This document shows positions 9,401 through 18,796 of a stretch of 64,000 bases of DNA, one piece after another. The DNA is from CAZFLM01 sp964519955. GTDB taxonomy: Bacteria > Armatimonadota > Chthonomonadetes > Chthonomonadales > CAJBBX01. The stretch lies in assembly GCA_964519955.1 (NCBI GenBank), contig CAZFLM010000001.1, forward strand, positions 205,899-269,898. Reading direction: 5' to 3'. Each line of letters opens with the position of its first letter. The first letter of the stretch is position 1. The notes under the pieces are model-generated. The model did no database searches, had not been told where the DNA came from, and saw nothing but the letters and a program-made list of their open reading frames with translations. Both the position numbers and the translations under genes were made by a program.

Positions 9401-10895
9401 CACCCTCGTCGCGGACCGGCGCGAAGCTGTAGCTGCCCACCCAGCGCTCGCCCGTGTCCCTGCGATGGAGCGCGTACTCCGCGTTGGTCACGGTCTCGCC
9501 GCGCAGCGCTCTTGGCACGGCCCACTGGTCCAGCGGGGCCAGCTCGCCGTTGGCCAGGTACACGTCCAGGAAGTCCGGGTACTCGGCGAGCGTCTTGGCG
9601 CAGTCATCCTTGCCGGCGAACTTGTGGAATGTCGCGAAGGCCTCGTTGAACTCAACGAAGCGCCCCTCCGCATCCGAGATGAAGACGGCGTCGGTCATGC
9701 TCTCCAACGCCGCGTGCAGGCGGGCGGTGCTGGCCTGCTCGGCCTCGGCCGCTCGCCGTCGTTCGGAGATGTCGCGGATGAAGACCAGGGCCCCGGCCTC
9801 CCCTCCGTGCGTGAAGGGAACCGCGGACACCTCGACGTGGACGATGGCGCCGTCGGGGCGCAGAACGCGTTCCTCTGCGAGCGTGGCCGGCCGCCGATCC
9901 TGGTTCAGGCCCTTGATGCGCGCCGCAACGAACGCCCGGTCATCCGGATGGAAGCGCGCCGGCACGGGCGTGCCCACCAGGCTCTGCTCGTCGCCTGCCC
10001 CGAACAACTCGACGGCCGCCGGGTTCAGGTAGGCGAACACGCCGCGCGTCTGGATGAAGATGCCGTCCGGCGAACTCTCCACCACGCTGCGGAAGCGCTG
10101 CTCGCTCTCGCGCAGGGCTTCCTCGGTGCGCTTGCGCGACGTGATGTCGCGAGCGATGCCAACAATCCCGCTCACACTGCCGGCGGGATGCTTGATCGGC
10201 GCCTTGTAGGTCTCGAACCACCGCGCCTCGACGCCCTCGATACCGACCTGCTCCTCGCCGTGCCACGGGGCTCCGGTGTCCATCACGAGGCTGTCCTGCG
10301 CGTCGAACCGTTCTGCCGTTGGCGGCGGGAGCAGGTCGGCAGCCGTCTTGCCCAGGCCCTCCTCCTCCGAGATGCCCAGGGCGGCACACCAGGCCCGGTT
10401 CACGGCCACGAACCTCCCGTCGCGGCCGCGCATCCAGGCCGGATCCGCTATGTTCTCGAGGATCGCTCGCTCGCGGCTCTGACTCTCGCGGAGTGCCTGC
10501 TCCCGCTGCCGGAGCTGCGTCTCCAATCCGTGGTTGTGCAGCGCGATCTCGACGGCGACCTTCAGGTCCTGGGTGCCGAACGGCTTGACGATGTAGCCGA
10601 ACGGATGGCTGACCTTCGCCCGTTGGAGAGTCGCATCGTCGGAGTAAGCGGTAACGTAGACGACAGGCAAGCCGTGACGCTGGCGCAGTCCTTCCGCCAG
10701 TGAGATGCCGTCGCCCCCCGGCCCGAGGTTGATATCGACCAGAACCAGGTCCGGCCGATCCCTGCCCACTGCCTCCCACGCCTCGGCCTCCGAGAGGGCG
10801 ATGCCGGTCGTCCGATGGCCCAGCGCGCCCAGCATCGCGCGCGTGCTCTCGGCGACGATCACCTCGTCGTCCACGATCAAGATGCCTGCGGTCAT
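6489..10895 (-). CDS. hybrid sensor histidine kinase, REC-PAS(x5)-GAF-PAS-HisKA-HATPase-REC
   Basis: The 1468-residue soluble kinase begins with a receiver domain (acidic pair Asp9/Asp10, phospho-acceptor Asp54 in VLVDINLG, KPFG near 108). Five PAS/PAC units follow, each ending in a DIT/DIS[ED]RK-type linker, then a GAF domain and a sixth PAS (VITDANGAIEYVNPKFSEVTGY). The transmitter has an H-box GGVAHDFNN with His1103, N-box NLCINARDAMPGGG, and G-boxes DEGCGMD and GTGLGLATVYG. A C-terminal receiver has Asp1394 (LVSDMVMPGG) and a KPFN motif. There is no membrane segment, so sensing is cytoplasmic. It lies 40 bases downstream of a second large kinase gene and in the same direction, so both are probably co-transcribed with the response regulator at 15447-16109. 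Confidence 0.93.
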   Translation of the reverse strand: MTAGILIVDDEVIVAESTRAMLGALGHRTTGIALSEAEAWEAVGRDRPDLVLVDINLGPGGDGISLAEGLRQRHGLPVVYVTAYSDDATLQRAKVSHPFGYIVKPFGTQDLKVAVEIALHNHGLETQLRQREQALRESQSRERAILENIADPAWMRGRDGRFVAVNRAWCAALGISEEEGLGKTAADLLPPPTAERFDAQDSLVMDTGAPWHGEEQVGIEGVEARWFETYKAPIKHPAGSVSGIVGIARDITSRKRTEEALRESEQRFRSVVESSPDGIFIQTRGVFAYLNPAAVELFGAGDEQSLVGTPVPARFHPDDRAFVAARIKGLNQDRRPATLAEERVLRPDGAIVHVEVSAVPFTHGGEAGALVFIRDISERRRAAEAEQASTARLHAALESMTDAVFISDAEGRFVEFNEAFATFHKFAGKDDCAKTLAEYPDFLDVYLANGELAPLDQWAVPRALRGETVTNAEYALHRRDTGERWVGSYSFAPVRDEGGAIVGSVVVGRDITEAKQTQKALDRARRVLEEAESLAHLGSWEFVAETGATVWSEEECRIYGLAPRAPSPSYEELLDRYFAPDDALLLDRTFRDCADRGAAFELEHRIVRADGEVRWVRELAHPRFDEEGRLLGYIGATLDITDQRASEQDLREAHELVNTVFESSPLPIGIYDRSGILIDANPKAYRMFGTTPEHVVGKLRLADAPGHEAPEIWEHLERGEPVAVQAAFDTVLRSDDTDVPSRAELLLLTTPVPEALCKRVGYIVQVMDISDLRRARAALERTNRDLRAVSACNEAMLRATDESALLQEVCRIVCDEAGYRMAWVGFARDDEEKSVEPVAWSGISDAGMHETRVSWGETERGHGPIGRAIRSGRATICQDVETDPDYRPWRAYAARGAYRSVIALPLNNEAGVRFGALAIYAAEPDAFTEEEEIRLMEQMAGDLAFGVTALRTRAKRDAAEQELRKLSRAVEQSPASIVITDANGAIEYVNPKFSEVTGYTAAEACGLNPRVLKSGKTRPEEYRRLWRTITAGGEWRGEFLNRRKNGEEFLEAASISPILDAQGKITHYVALKEDITERRKLEEGLRQAQKLEAIGQLAGGVAHDFNNILAAILMNLELLKAEPGLAEKTRSGLVQLEREAHRAVTLTRQLLLFSRRQIMDATIVDIDESVKGITKMLGRLLGEDVVLTFVPSSASSSVLADAGMVDQILMNLCINARDAMPGGGRLTVRADTVAVTPEQAEMHPGARPGPFVCLSVADEGCGMDEETQKRIFEPFFTTKEVGKGTGLGLATVYGIVQQHNGWIEVESAAGQGSTFRIYLPAAQAEPGADAGEAPTAESAGSECILLVEDDQALLFFVSQALRSRGYVVLEAKDGGEAEHIWSQHHDQIDLLVSDMVMPGGETGLEIAERLRHENADLPVVLCSGYTGDRSPSHLASAHGMRFLQKPFNLSTLADAVRASLDERSGPGR

Positions 10896-10935
10896 CGTCG
10901 AGTGGACCTCCTGGATGCCCAGATCCGGTCAGCTA

Positions 10936-13900
10936 TCACATGTGCGGCGCGGGGCCGTCCGGGCTGAAGTACGGCCTGCCGACGTTGGAAGTGCGCTTGG
11001 GGAACCGCACGACCCACCTGCACCCCGGGCCAGGCTCCAACCGCGCGGCGCCGCGGAGCTGCCGAGCCAGCATGTGGACGAGGCGGAGACCGAGCGTGGC
11101 CGCCTGCTCGCCCCCGATCTTGTCGGGCATCCCTCGGCCGTTGTCGGCAACGGTCAGCGCCCAGCAATCGGCGTCGTCCTCCCACCGGACGCTCAGCAGG
11201 TTGCCCGGATCGCCCGGGCAGTCTTGGAAGGCGTGCTTCAGCGCGTTGGTCAGCAGCTCGTTCAGCAGCAGGGCGCACGGGATGGCCATGCTTAGGTCCA
11301 GCGTGATGGGTGGCACAGAGAGGTCGAACCGTATGGCGCGGCCGGGGGCCAGGTGGACGCGGAACAGGTCCGCTGCAAGGTCGCGCACGTACGCCTGGCA
11401 ATCGAGATGCGCAAGGTCGCCGGCCTGGTAGAGCTTCTCGTGCACCATGGCCATCGACTTGATGCGCCCCTGGCTCTCCGCCAGGGCGTCGACGAACAGG
11501 GGATCGGCCAGATCCTCCGACTGGAGGGTGAGCAGGCCGGAGATCATCTGCAGGTTGTTCTTCACGCGGTGGTGGACCTCTTTGAGGAGGGCCTCCTTGT
11601 CGGCGAGAGCCTCACGCATCCCCGCCTCCGCGCGCTTCCGCTCGGTGATGTCGGCCACGGTGCCCACGAGGCTGACGGCGCGGCGGCCGGCCCCATCGCC
11701 CTCGAACTCCGCCATGCCGTGCGCCTGGACCCAACGCGTCGAGCCGTCGGCAAGGCATATGCGGTACTCGATGCAGTACGGCCGTGGCTCCAGCGGGTCG
11801 AGTGCAGCGCGCACGCAGGCCCACATCCTCTCTCGGTCCTCGGCGACGATCCGCGAGGCAATCACGTCCACATCTCCGCGGGAGACCGGCAGGCCGAACA
11901 CCTCCCGGCAACGCTCGTCCCACCACGTATCGCGCGTCGCGGGGTCATAGTGCCACCAGCCGAGGTTGGCCGCGCTCAGCGCCAATTGCCTCTGTCGGTC
12001 GAACTCCTGCCGCTCCGCCTCAGCTCGTCGCAGGTCGCTAATGTCGCTGAACGCCACCACGATGCCGTAGTGCTCGACCGGCGCCGCCGTCACGCTGATC
12101 CAGCTCGTGCCTCCGTCCAGCCGCACCATTCCCACATCGACTGGCCCCACGAGACGCTGCTCACGCAGCGCCCGAGCGCTCGCGAACTCCTCGGGCGGCA
12201 TCGCGCTTCCATCCATACGGACGACCTGCCACTCAGGCGCGGTGATCGTACGGCCCACACCCTCGGAGCGCTCCAGCCCGAGGAGCGCGTCCGCCCGGGC
12301 GTTCGCCTCCACGATCTGCCCTGCACCGTCTGCCACCGTGACCGCAACGGGCAGCAACTCGAACAGCACCCGGTACTTGGCGAGGGCGGCGTGGCGCTGC
12401 TCGTCCGCTTGCCTGCGCGCTGTCGTCTCATGCAGCGAGAGCACCATCCCCTGCACCTCGCCCGACGGCTCCTTCACCGGGGTCAGCGCCCAATCCCAGT
12501 AAGTCGTGCCCCGCTCGGGATGATCGGGATACGCAAGTGGCCGGTCGAATGCCTGGTACGACTCGCCTGTATCGCGTACGCACGCAAAGACGCTCTCGTT
12601 CCCGGTGGCCGCAGAGAGGGCGAAGTAGTTCTTGCCGACCATCTCCTCCGGTGCGTAGCCACACGACGCCGCGTACGTCTGGTTCACCCGCACGAAGTTG
12701 CCGTCGCGGTCCAGGTAGGCAAGGTGGATGTCGCCGGCGCCGTCCATCACCCCCTGGAGGACATCCCGCTCCTGGCGCAAGGCTTCCTCGGCCTGCCGCT
12801 GCGCCAGCGCGATGGCCACGTCGCCGGCCAGCCGCTCCACCAGAGCGACGAACTCGACGGAGAACCGCCCCTCGCTGCGATCGTTGAGCTGCAGAAGGCC
12901 GAACGTCTCGCCGCCGGCGCGAAGAGGGACCAGCATGACCGACTCGTACCCTTCACCGTTGCAGCGGTTGCGGGTGCGGGCCTGGCGGTCATCCTCCGTG
13001 GTGCTGGCGAGGAGCCTGGTCGTCCCGTTGGAGACGAACGAGCCCCCCTTGGTGAAGAAGGGCAGCGCTGGGTTGAAGCGGCCACAGAGGATGTTGCCGC
13101 ACATGCACTCGAGGACGGGGTTCCCGGCCGCATCGCGCAGCATCTCGCCAGCGCTGCCTCGCGCGCAGAGGTGAGTCTCCTTGCGTACGAACTCCGCATC
13201 GAACCCGCTGGTCTCGTAGTACGGGTAATCGTCGCCGTCGCGCAGCCTGATGCCCACGGCGTCGCACCCGGACAGATCGCGCATGAACCCCAACAGCCCC
13301 TGCATCATCTCGCGCAAGCTGGTGCGAGCGTTCAGGATCTCGAGCAGACGGACGGTGGCCTCGGTCTCCCTCGCAGCGCGCTTCTCGGCTGTGATGTCGC
13401 GGAAGAAGGCGAACATCTGGCCCTCCAGAAGGGGATGCCGCTGCGCGCTGGCCTCCACGTCGACACCGGCGCCGTCCTTGCGGCGGTGTCTGGCCTCGAA
13501 CCGCGCGTGGCCTCGATCCATGACCGCGCGCATGCGCTCGGCTGTCACCTCCGCCGTCTCGCTGGAGTCGAGGTCGGAGGTGTGCATGCCGAGGAGTTCG
13601 GCCTCGGAGTAGCCGCTCATCCGGCAGTAGGCGCCGTTCACCTCCAGCAGCTTGCCGTCGCTGCCGACTCGCCAGAACCCGGATATGGCGGTCTGCAGGA
13701 TGGCCTGGTGCTCGCGCGCGCTCGCCCGCGCCGCCTCCTCGGCGCGCCTGCGGTCCGTGATGTCCACGTGAGTGCCCAGCATGCGGAGCGGCGAGCCGTC
13801 TGCGGCTCGTGACACCACCTTGCCGCGGCTGAGGACCCATCGCCAGCTACCGTCGGCGGCCCGCAGGCGCAGTTCTACCTCGTAGCCGTCGCTGCGGCCG

Positions 13901-15249
13901 GCGAAGTGCTGCTCGACTGCCTCCGCCATGCGCGGTCGATCGTCGGCATGGACGAGCGCGTCGAAGGCCTCGAACGTCTCCGGGATGGCGCCGACCTCGT
14001 AGCCCAGCATCGTGTAGAAGCGCGGGTTCCGTACCACCCGATCGCCTCGGATGTCCCAGTCCCAGAGCCCGTCGTCGGTGGCGGCCATGGTCAGCCGCAG
14101 CGTCTCCTCGCTAGCCCTCAGTTCGTGCTCGATGCGCTTCCGCTCGGTCAGGTCGCGCCCGATCGCGAGCACGTATGGTCCGTTCCCGAGGTCCGCGAGT
14201 CTGGCGCTCACCTCGACCGGCACCTCGCGCCCATCTCTGGCGAGGTGGGCGGCCTCGAACACTACGCTCCCCTCGGCCCGCAAGCGGGCCGCCGCCCGCC
14301 TGCCCGCCTCCGCGGAACGAGGCGCCAGAATATCGGACACCGGCATCGCGGCGAACTCGTCGTGCGTGTAGCCGAGACACTCCTCCGCCGCCCTGTTCGC
14401 GGCTTCGATGCGGCTCGGCATCCCATCGGCATCGAGCCTCGCCAGGAACACAGCATCGTTGGCCGCGTCGAACAGCGCGCGGAATCGGGCCTCGCCGTCC
14501 CTGGCGGCCTGCGCTTGAGCCGCGCTCTCGTCCAGCATCCGGTTCATCACCCGCCCGATCTCGGCAGACTCGTGCGAGCCGAGGTCCGGGATGCGGGCCG
14601 CGCGGTCGCCAGACAGGTATGCGTCGGCGGCCGCCTCGACCCGGGCGAGGTCGCGCAGGAAGTTGGCGCGCATGAGCGCCCAGATGAGGACGCATCCCAG
14701 CAGCGCGACCGCTGCAACCACCGAGCCGCGGAGGAGGATGTACCGGGACTCGTGCTGTTTGCGCGCACCCAGGTCGGTCTCGGTGTAGAGAACGGCGACA
14801 CCCGAGGGCGCCGCAGTCACCGGGCACGCGACCTGCACCGTGAGTCGATCGCTGGAAATGCGCGACTGCATGCCCCGCGTCCTGCGTGCCTGCTCGACCA
14901 GCGCCGCCGCCAGTGGCCGCAGCGCGCCCGCCTCGCGCCCCCGCAGGGCCGGGTCCGACGCCTCGGCGATGCGCCCCGAGGCATCGCACACCAGTGCCAG
15001 GAGCACGTACGGTTGCCGTGCGAGCATCTGCAACTGCTCTGTCACGCTGGCGCCCCCGCCCCCTCGCATCGCGTGCTCGAGATAGGGCACGGCGACGTGG
15101 CTGAGCGCGACAGCCCGAGGCACGAACACGTGCTCTAGGCTCCGGTCCGAGACCGCACGATCGTGCCACATGGACACGGCAGTCGCAGCCAATGTGATGG
15201 CGAAGACCAGGAGCGGAACACTCGTGCGGAGAGGGAGCGAGACCCTCAT
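10936..15249 (-). CDS. membrane sensor histidine kinase, CHASE-like/HAMP-PAS(x3)-GAF-PAS(x3)-HisKA_2-HATPase
   Basis: The 1437-residue protein has two membrane segments (residues about 8-27 and 170-190) bounding a 140-residue extracytoplasmic sensor, then a HAMP-like stretch. Next come three PAS domains, a GAF domain (about 640-815), three more PAS domains and a HisKA_2 transmitter. The transmitter has the EVHHRVKNN motif, the acceptor probably being His1227, and ends in a short ATPase (NELLTNALKHAF, DNGRGMP). The GAF domain carries an unusual Cys cluster (CARGSAG, then LECMCGNILCGRF, then RNRCNGEGYESV). It has no receiver of its own. A Shine-Dalgarno AGGAG lies about 10 bases before ATG 15249. 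HisKA_2 kinases often signal to response regulators encoded next door, here the NarL-type gene upstream. Confidence 0.92.
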   Translation of the reverse strand: MRVSLPLRTSVPLLVFAITLAATAVSMWHDRAVSDRSLEHVFVPRAVALSHVAVPYLEHAMRGGGGASVTEQLQMLARQPYVLLALVCDASGRIAEASDPALRGREAGALRPLAAALVEQARRTRGMQSRISSDRLTVQVACPVTAAPSGVAVLYTETDLGARKQHESRYILLRGSVVAAVALLGCVLIWALMRANFLRDLARVEAAADAYLSGDRAARIPDLGSHESAEIGRVMNRMLDESAAQAQAARDGEARFRALFDAANDAVFLARLDADGMPSRIEAANRAAEECLGYTHDEFAAMPVSDILAPRSAEAGRRAAARLRAEGSVVFEAAHLARDGREVPVEVSARLADLGNGPYVLAIGRDLTERKRIEHELRASEETLRLTMAATDDGLWDWDIRGDRVVRNPRFYTMLGYEVGAIPETFEAFDALVHADDRPRMAEAVEQHFAGRSDGYEVELRLRAADGSWRWVLSRGKVVSRAADGSPLRMLGTHVDITDRRRAEEAARASAREHQAILQTAISGFWRVGSDGKLLEVNGAYCRMSGYSEAELLGMHTSDLDSSETAEVTAERMRAVMDRGHARFEARHRRKDGAGVDVEASAQRHPLLEGQMFAFFRDITAEKRAARETEATVRLLEILNARTSLREMMQGLLGFMRDLSGCDAVGIRLRDGDDYPYYETSGFDAEFVRKETHLCARGSAGEMLRDAAGNPVLECMCGNILCGRFNPALPFFTKGGSFVSNGTTRLLASTTEDDRQARTRNRCNGEGYESVMLVPLRAGGETFGLLQLNDRSEGRFSVEFVALVERLAGDVAIALAQRQAEEALRQERDVLQGVMDGAGDIHLAYLDRDGNFVRVNQTYAASCGYAPEEMVGKNYFALSAATGNESVFACVRDTGESYQAFDRPLAYPDHPERGTTYWDWALTPVKEPSGEVQGMVLSLHETTARRQADEQRHAALAKYRVLFELLPVAVTVADGAGQIVEANARADALLGLERSEGVGRTITAPEWQVVRMDGSAMPPEEFASARALREQRLVGPVDVGMVRLDGGTSWISVTAAPVEHYGIVVAFSDISDLRRAEAERQEFDRQRQLALSAANLGWWHYDPATRDTWWDERCREVFGLPVSRGDVDVIASRIVAEDRERMWACVRAALDPLEPRPYCIEYRICLADGSTRWVQAHGMAEFEGDGAGRRAVSLVGTVADITERKRAEAGMREALADKEALLKEVHHRVKNNLQMISGLLTLQSEDLADPLFVDALAESQGRIKSMAMVHEKLYQAGDLAHLDCQAYVRDLAADLFRVHLAPGRAIRFDLSVPPITLDLSMAIPCALLLNELLTNALKHAFQDCPGDPGNLLSVRWEDDADCWALTVADNGRGMPDKIGGEQAATLGLRLVHMLARQLRGAARLEPGPGCRWVVRFPKRTSNVGRPYFSPDGPAPHM

Positions 15250-15446
15250 GCGGCCGATCTCCTATCACACATGGTCCCACGGGCCCGTTGCGGCCCGACA
15301 GGGCGCTGAGAGAGCAATCCAGACCGGCGAACCCGGGACTTGCCGCCACAGTGCTCGCTGTGACCGGCCGGGCCAGGGCGCGGCGTTGCCATCGGTCGGC
15401 CGGACGCGCGGGGAGGTGCGGCGATGAACCTGCCCCGTTGAGGCGG

Positions 15447-16109
15447 CTAGTTGTTGGGATCGGCGTCGGACTGGAGCAGGCCGGTCCTGAAGGCGTGGCG
15501 GACCAACTCCGTGTGGCTCGTCAGGCCGAGCTTGCGCATCACGCGGCCGCGGTGCGTCTCGGCCGTTCGCGGACTGATGGAGAGCCGCTCACCGATCTGG
15601 CTGTTGCTCAGTCCCTCGGCAGCCAGGTGCAGCACCTCCCGCTCGCGGGTGGTCAGCGCAGCGTGCGGATCGACGTCGGTCTGCGAGGTCAGGTTGAGCA
15701 GGGAGTCGATCAACTGACTGGAGAGGGCGCCGCCCAGGTAGCGCCGGCCGGTCACCGCGTGCCCGATCGCCTCGACAAGCACCTCGACCCCCGAGTCCTT
15801 GAGCACGTAGGCCATCGCCCCGTTGCGCAGCGCCTGGATGACCACCTTGTCCATCGGGTGCATGGACAGAATGACGACCTTGGTGTCCGGACACCGGTGC
15901 GTCACCTCCCGAGTGACGTCGAGCCCGCCGAGTCCGGGCATCGTCAGGTCGGTGACGAGTACATGGGGTCTGAGACGCTCCACCATCGTGACGGCGGCCA
16001 GACCGTCCTTGGCCTCACCCACCACCCGGATCTGCGCCCGTGTCTCCAGCAGTGCGCGCAGCCCCTGGCGCACCACATCATGGTCGTCGGCCAACACCAC
16101 ATCGATCAT
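15447..16109 (-). CDS. NarL/FixJ-type response regulator
   Basis: The 220-residue protein has an N-terminal receiver domain (acidic pocket Asp8/Asp9, acceptor Asp54 in LVTDLTMPG, Lys near LKDSG). The C-terminal LuxR-type helix-turn-helix contains LTTREREVLHLAAEGLSN and RTAETHRGRVMRKLG. It binds DNA as a dimer once phosphorylated. It is first in a minus-strand group with the two large histidine kinases, about 200 bases upstream of the membrane kinase, so it is the likely output of that kinase. It is divergent from the chemoreceptor gene at 16638. Confidence 0.93.
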   Translation of the reverse strand: MIDVVLADDHDVVRQGLRALLETRAQIRVVGEAKDGLAAVTMVERLRPHVLVTDLTMPGLGGLDVTREVTHRCPDTKVVILSMHPMDKVVIQALRNGAMAYVLKDSGVEVLVEAIGHAVTGRRYLGGALSSQLIDSLLNLTSQTDVDPHAALTTREREVLHLAAEGLSNSQIGERLSISPRTAETHRGRVMRKLGLTSHTELVRHAFRTGLLQSDADPNN

Positions 16110-16637
16110 AGCGATACCCTCACCCTCACATGTACGTAACCACCAGCGCCGGCGCGGCGGCCAGCGGCCGTCCAGGTCGCCGTGCAGACACCTACTACAT
16201 CATGCGGACGAGGCCGCGACACCTTCTGGCTCTGTTGTTGGCACCAGCGGAGTGCGCGGAAATGGGGGCGGACCCGTACGCCATCAGCGGGATGCCCCGT
16301 ACGTGCGCAACGTCTGGGTGCGCGTGGCCGATGGGGCACGGGCGAGTCGCGGGAGACGACGCCGGCCTGCGGCTTCCAGCACGCCGCGGGCCTGTCTGCT
16401 ATCTCCGCACGCCGAATTGCGGGGCTGCCCGCATGCCCAGAATCCGAGCCGAAGCCGCTAATAGGGTCGTTGAGTTCCCAGTGGTCGCGTCGCGGCCGGC
16501 CCACCCGCCACTCGCTGCACATGGACCGGCCGTCTCGCTCGATCGGCGGCCGTCGCGCCATTGGGACAGACAGCTCGCCGCGTGTGCTGCAACCCGCTGC
16601 GCTCGTCGCCCGCGGCTGGTGCAGCCAGGAGAACGAT
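16110..16637. other. divergent intergenic region without a supported gene
   Basis: About 530 bases separate the response regulator start from the chemoreceptor start. Open frames run through it, but none has family features or a good ribosome-binding site. It should hold the two divergent promoters. I could not pick a convincing -35/-10 pair. The sequence TTGGCACCAG near 16238 has a sigma-54-like TGGCAC, but the matching TTGC half is absent. Confidence 0.5.
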
Positions 16638-18776
16638 ATGAAGTGGTTCCTCAACCTCAGAACAGGGCGCAAGATCGGCGTGGGCTTCGGCCTGGCCACG
16701 GCGGTCGCGCTGCTAGTTGGCACGATAGCCATCTCGCGTATGGCCCAGATGGACGCCATCACGCATAAGATCACGTCGGACCCGATGCCTGGTCTGGCCA
16801 CGGTGGGGCAGATGTGGTCCTCCGCGCGCCAGTACCGCATCCGCCAGTTGCGGCACACCATGTACACGGATCCGGCCAAGAAGGCTTCGATCGCGGCGGA
16901 CGCGCAGAAAGCCGCCAACGAAGTCGACACGTACCTGGCCCAGTACGAGAAGACGATCGACGACCCGCAGGACCGCAAGAATTTCGACGAACTCAAGGGC
17001 GCCTGGACGACCTACCTGGCCTTCTCGCCGCGGATCTGGGCCTTGAGCAAGCAGGGCGACGCGAAGGCGGCGGTCGGCATCCTCGATGGCGAGGCGGGCG
17101 ACCACTTCCGCAGCAAGTTCGACACCGCCGCGGCCAAGGTGCTCGAGTGGAACAAGAAGTACGGGGAGAGGCTGGCCGACCAGGGACGCGAGACGGCCGC
17201 AGCCGCGCGCACGCTGATGATCGGCCTCCTCGCGGCGCTTGCAGCCTTTGCCATGTCCGTGGCATGGTTCATATCGAGGATCGTGGGCCGCAACGTCGAG
17301 GGGTTCATCACCAGGCTAGAGACCATGCGGACCGTCTGCGTCACGAACCTGCAGTCCGCCATCGAGGCGATGGAGCAGGGCGACCTGACCGCCACCATCA
17401 CGACCGGCACAACCGCGATCGACGTCAAGACCAAGGACGACTTCGGCGCCCTGGCGACCACGTTCAACGGCATGCTGATGCAGGTGAAGTCGATGATCGA
17501 AGCGTTCCAGCGATCGCAGGCTCATCTGCGCGAGGTCATCGCCAGCATCCAGACCGAGGCGGCAGCCGTCGCGAGCACCAGCACGCAGCTCTCCGCGTCG
17601 GCGTCTGCCGCCGGCACCGCGTCGAATGAGATCGCGGACGCCATCCAGGACGTTGCCCGCGGAGCAGGACAGGCCGCCACGACAAGCCAGGAGATGGCGA
17701 AGGGCACCGAGCAGCAGGCCCGCAACGCCACCGAGGCCGCAGGGGCCATGGACCGGCTGCAGCAGGCCATCAGGCAGGTTCAGACGGGCAGTAGCAAGCA
17801 GCGCAAGGCGGCCGTGTCCGCCGAGGTGGGCGCTCGCGACGCCGAGACGTCGGTCAAGGGCGTCGCGACGTCGGCCAAGCAAGTGACCGCGATGGCCCAG
17901 CAGGCGTCCGCGGTGGCGCAGAGCAGCGGCAAGACGGTCGAGGACACCGTCGCCAGCATGAGCCGCATCCAGGACCTGGTGCAGGCGTCCGCCGAACGCG
18001 TCGAGGAGCTGGGCCGCAAGGGGCAGGAGATCGGCGCGATCGTGGAGACGATCGAGCAGATCGCCGAACAGACCAACCTGCTCGCCCTGAACGCGGCCAT
18101 CGAGGCGGCGCGAGCCGGCGAGCACGGCCGCGGATTCGCCGTCGTGGCGGACGAGGTGCGCAAGCTGGCCGAGCGCTCGGCAGGAGCCACGAAGGAGATC
18201 GCGGACCTGATCGGCGCCGTGCGCAGCGAGGTGGACGCGGCGGTCAAGGCGATGTCGGCGAGTAGCTCCGAGGTCGCCGCCGGCGCTCGGCTGAGCCGCG
18301 AAGCTGGGTCCGCACTGGGCGAGATCCTGACCGCCGCTCAGAGCGTCGCCCAAGAGGCCGAGGGCGTGACCGGCGTCGCCGAGGCGATGCTCACGACGGT
18401 GGGCACGGTCTTGAACGCTGCCGACGAGGTGCTGAGGGCCGCGGACGCCAACGAGCAGGCGATCCAGGAGATGGCCGCCGGCTCCGATCAGGTGTCTGGC
18501 GCCATCACGACCGTCGCCTCCATCTCCGAGGAATCGGCAGCCGGCGCCCAGCAGATGAGCGCAGCGGCCGAAGAGGTCTCCGCGAGCGCACAGAACGTGT
18601 CGGCGGCCATCGAGGAACAGACGGCGAGCGTCGAGGAAGTCAGCGCGGCATCGGCGGAGCTAGACCGGTTGGCAATGCGCGTGGCTGAGCTGCTGGCGCA
18701 GTTCAAGATAGAGGATCGCGCGGCCGAGTCGCACCGCGGCCTGCGAGTTGTGAGCGGCCAGCAGCGGGCCGCCTAG
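16638..18776 (+). CDS. methyl-accepting chemotaxis protein
   Basis: The 712-residue chemoreceptor has a first membrane helix (residues about 8-28) and a periplasmic four-helix-bundle-type ligand domain of about 165 residues. A second helix (about 192-215) is followed by a HAMP region and a long coiled-coil signalling domain. The hairpin tip EQIAEQTNLLALNAAIEAAR and EHGRGFAVVADEVRKLAERS are unmistakable. There is no C-terminal CheR-tethering pentapeptide. ATG 16638 is chosen because CAGGAGAA lies 7 bases upstream and the first helix starts there. The signalling part resembles the two receptors at 58460 and 60915, but the ligand domain differs. No CheA or CheW gene is in the window. Confidence 0.93.
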   Translation: MKWFLNLRTGRKIGVGFGLATAVALLVGTIAISRMAQMDAITHKITSDPMPGLATVGQMWSSARQYRIRQLRHTMYTDPAKKASIAADAQKAANEVDTYLAQYEKTIDDPQDRKNFDELKGAWTTYLAFSPRIWALSKQGDAKAAVGILDGEAGDHFRSKFDTAAAKVLEWNKKYGERLADQGRETAAAARTLMIGLLAALAAFAMSVAWFISRIVGRNVEGFITRLETMRTVCVTNLQSAIEAMEQGDLTATITTGTTAIDVKTKDDFGALATTFNGMLMQVKSMIEAFQRSQAHLREVIASIQTEAAAVASTSTQLSASASAAGTASNEIADAIQDVARGAGQAATTSQEMAKGTEQQARNATEAAGAMDRLQQAIRQVQTGSSKQRKAAVSAEVGARDAETSVKGVATSAKQVTAMAQQASAVAQSSGKTVEDTVASMSRIQDLVQASAERVEELGRKGQEIGAIVETIEQIAEQTNLLALNAAIEAARAGEHGRGFAVVADEVRKLAERSAGATKEIADLIGAVRSEVDAAVKAMSASSSEVAAGARLSREAGSALGEILTAAQSVAQEAEGVTGVAEAMLTTVGTVLNAADEVLRAADANEQAIQEMAAGSDQVSGAITTVASISEESAAGAQQMSAAAEEVSASAQNVSAAIEEQTASVEEVSAASAELDRLAMRVAELLAQFKIEDRAAESHRGLRVVSGQQRAA

Positions 18777-18796
18777 ATCGGGTCCCCCCACCCGAG

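Noticed and set aside
8310..10703. 797-codon plus-strand frame opposite the hybrid kinase
   Set aside because: Arg/His/Leu-rich shadow of the minus-strand kinase gene with no domain; the kinase motifs on the other strand are unambiguous.
11353..13812. 819-codon plus-strand frame opposite the membrane kinase
   Set aside because: Shadow of the real gene; high GC leaves complementary frames open.
16230..16250. Sigma-54 promoter before the chemoreceptor
   Set aside because: TGGCAC is present, but the required TTGC element at the right distance is not.
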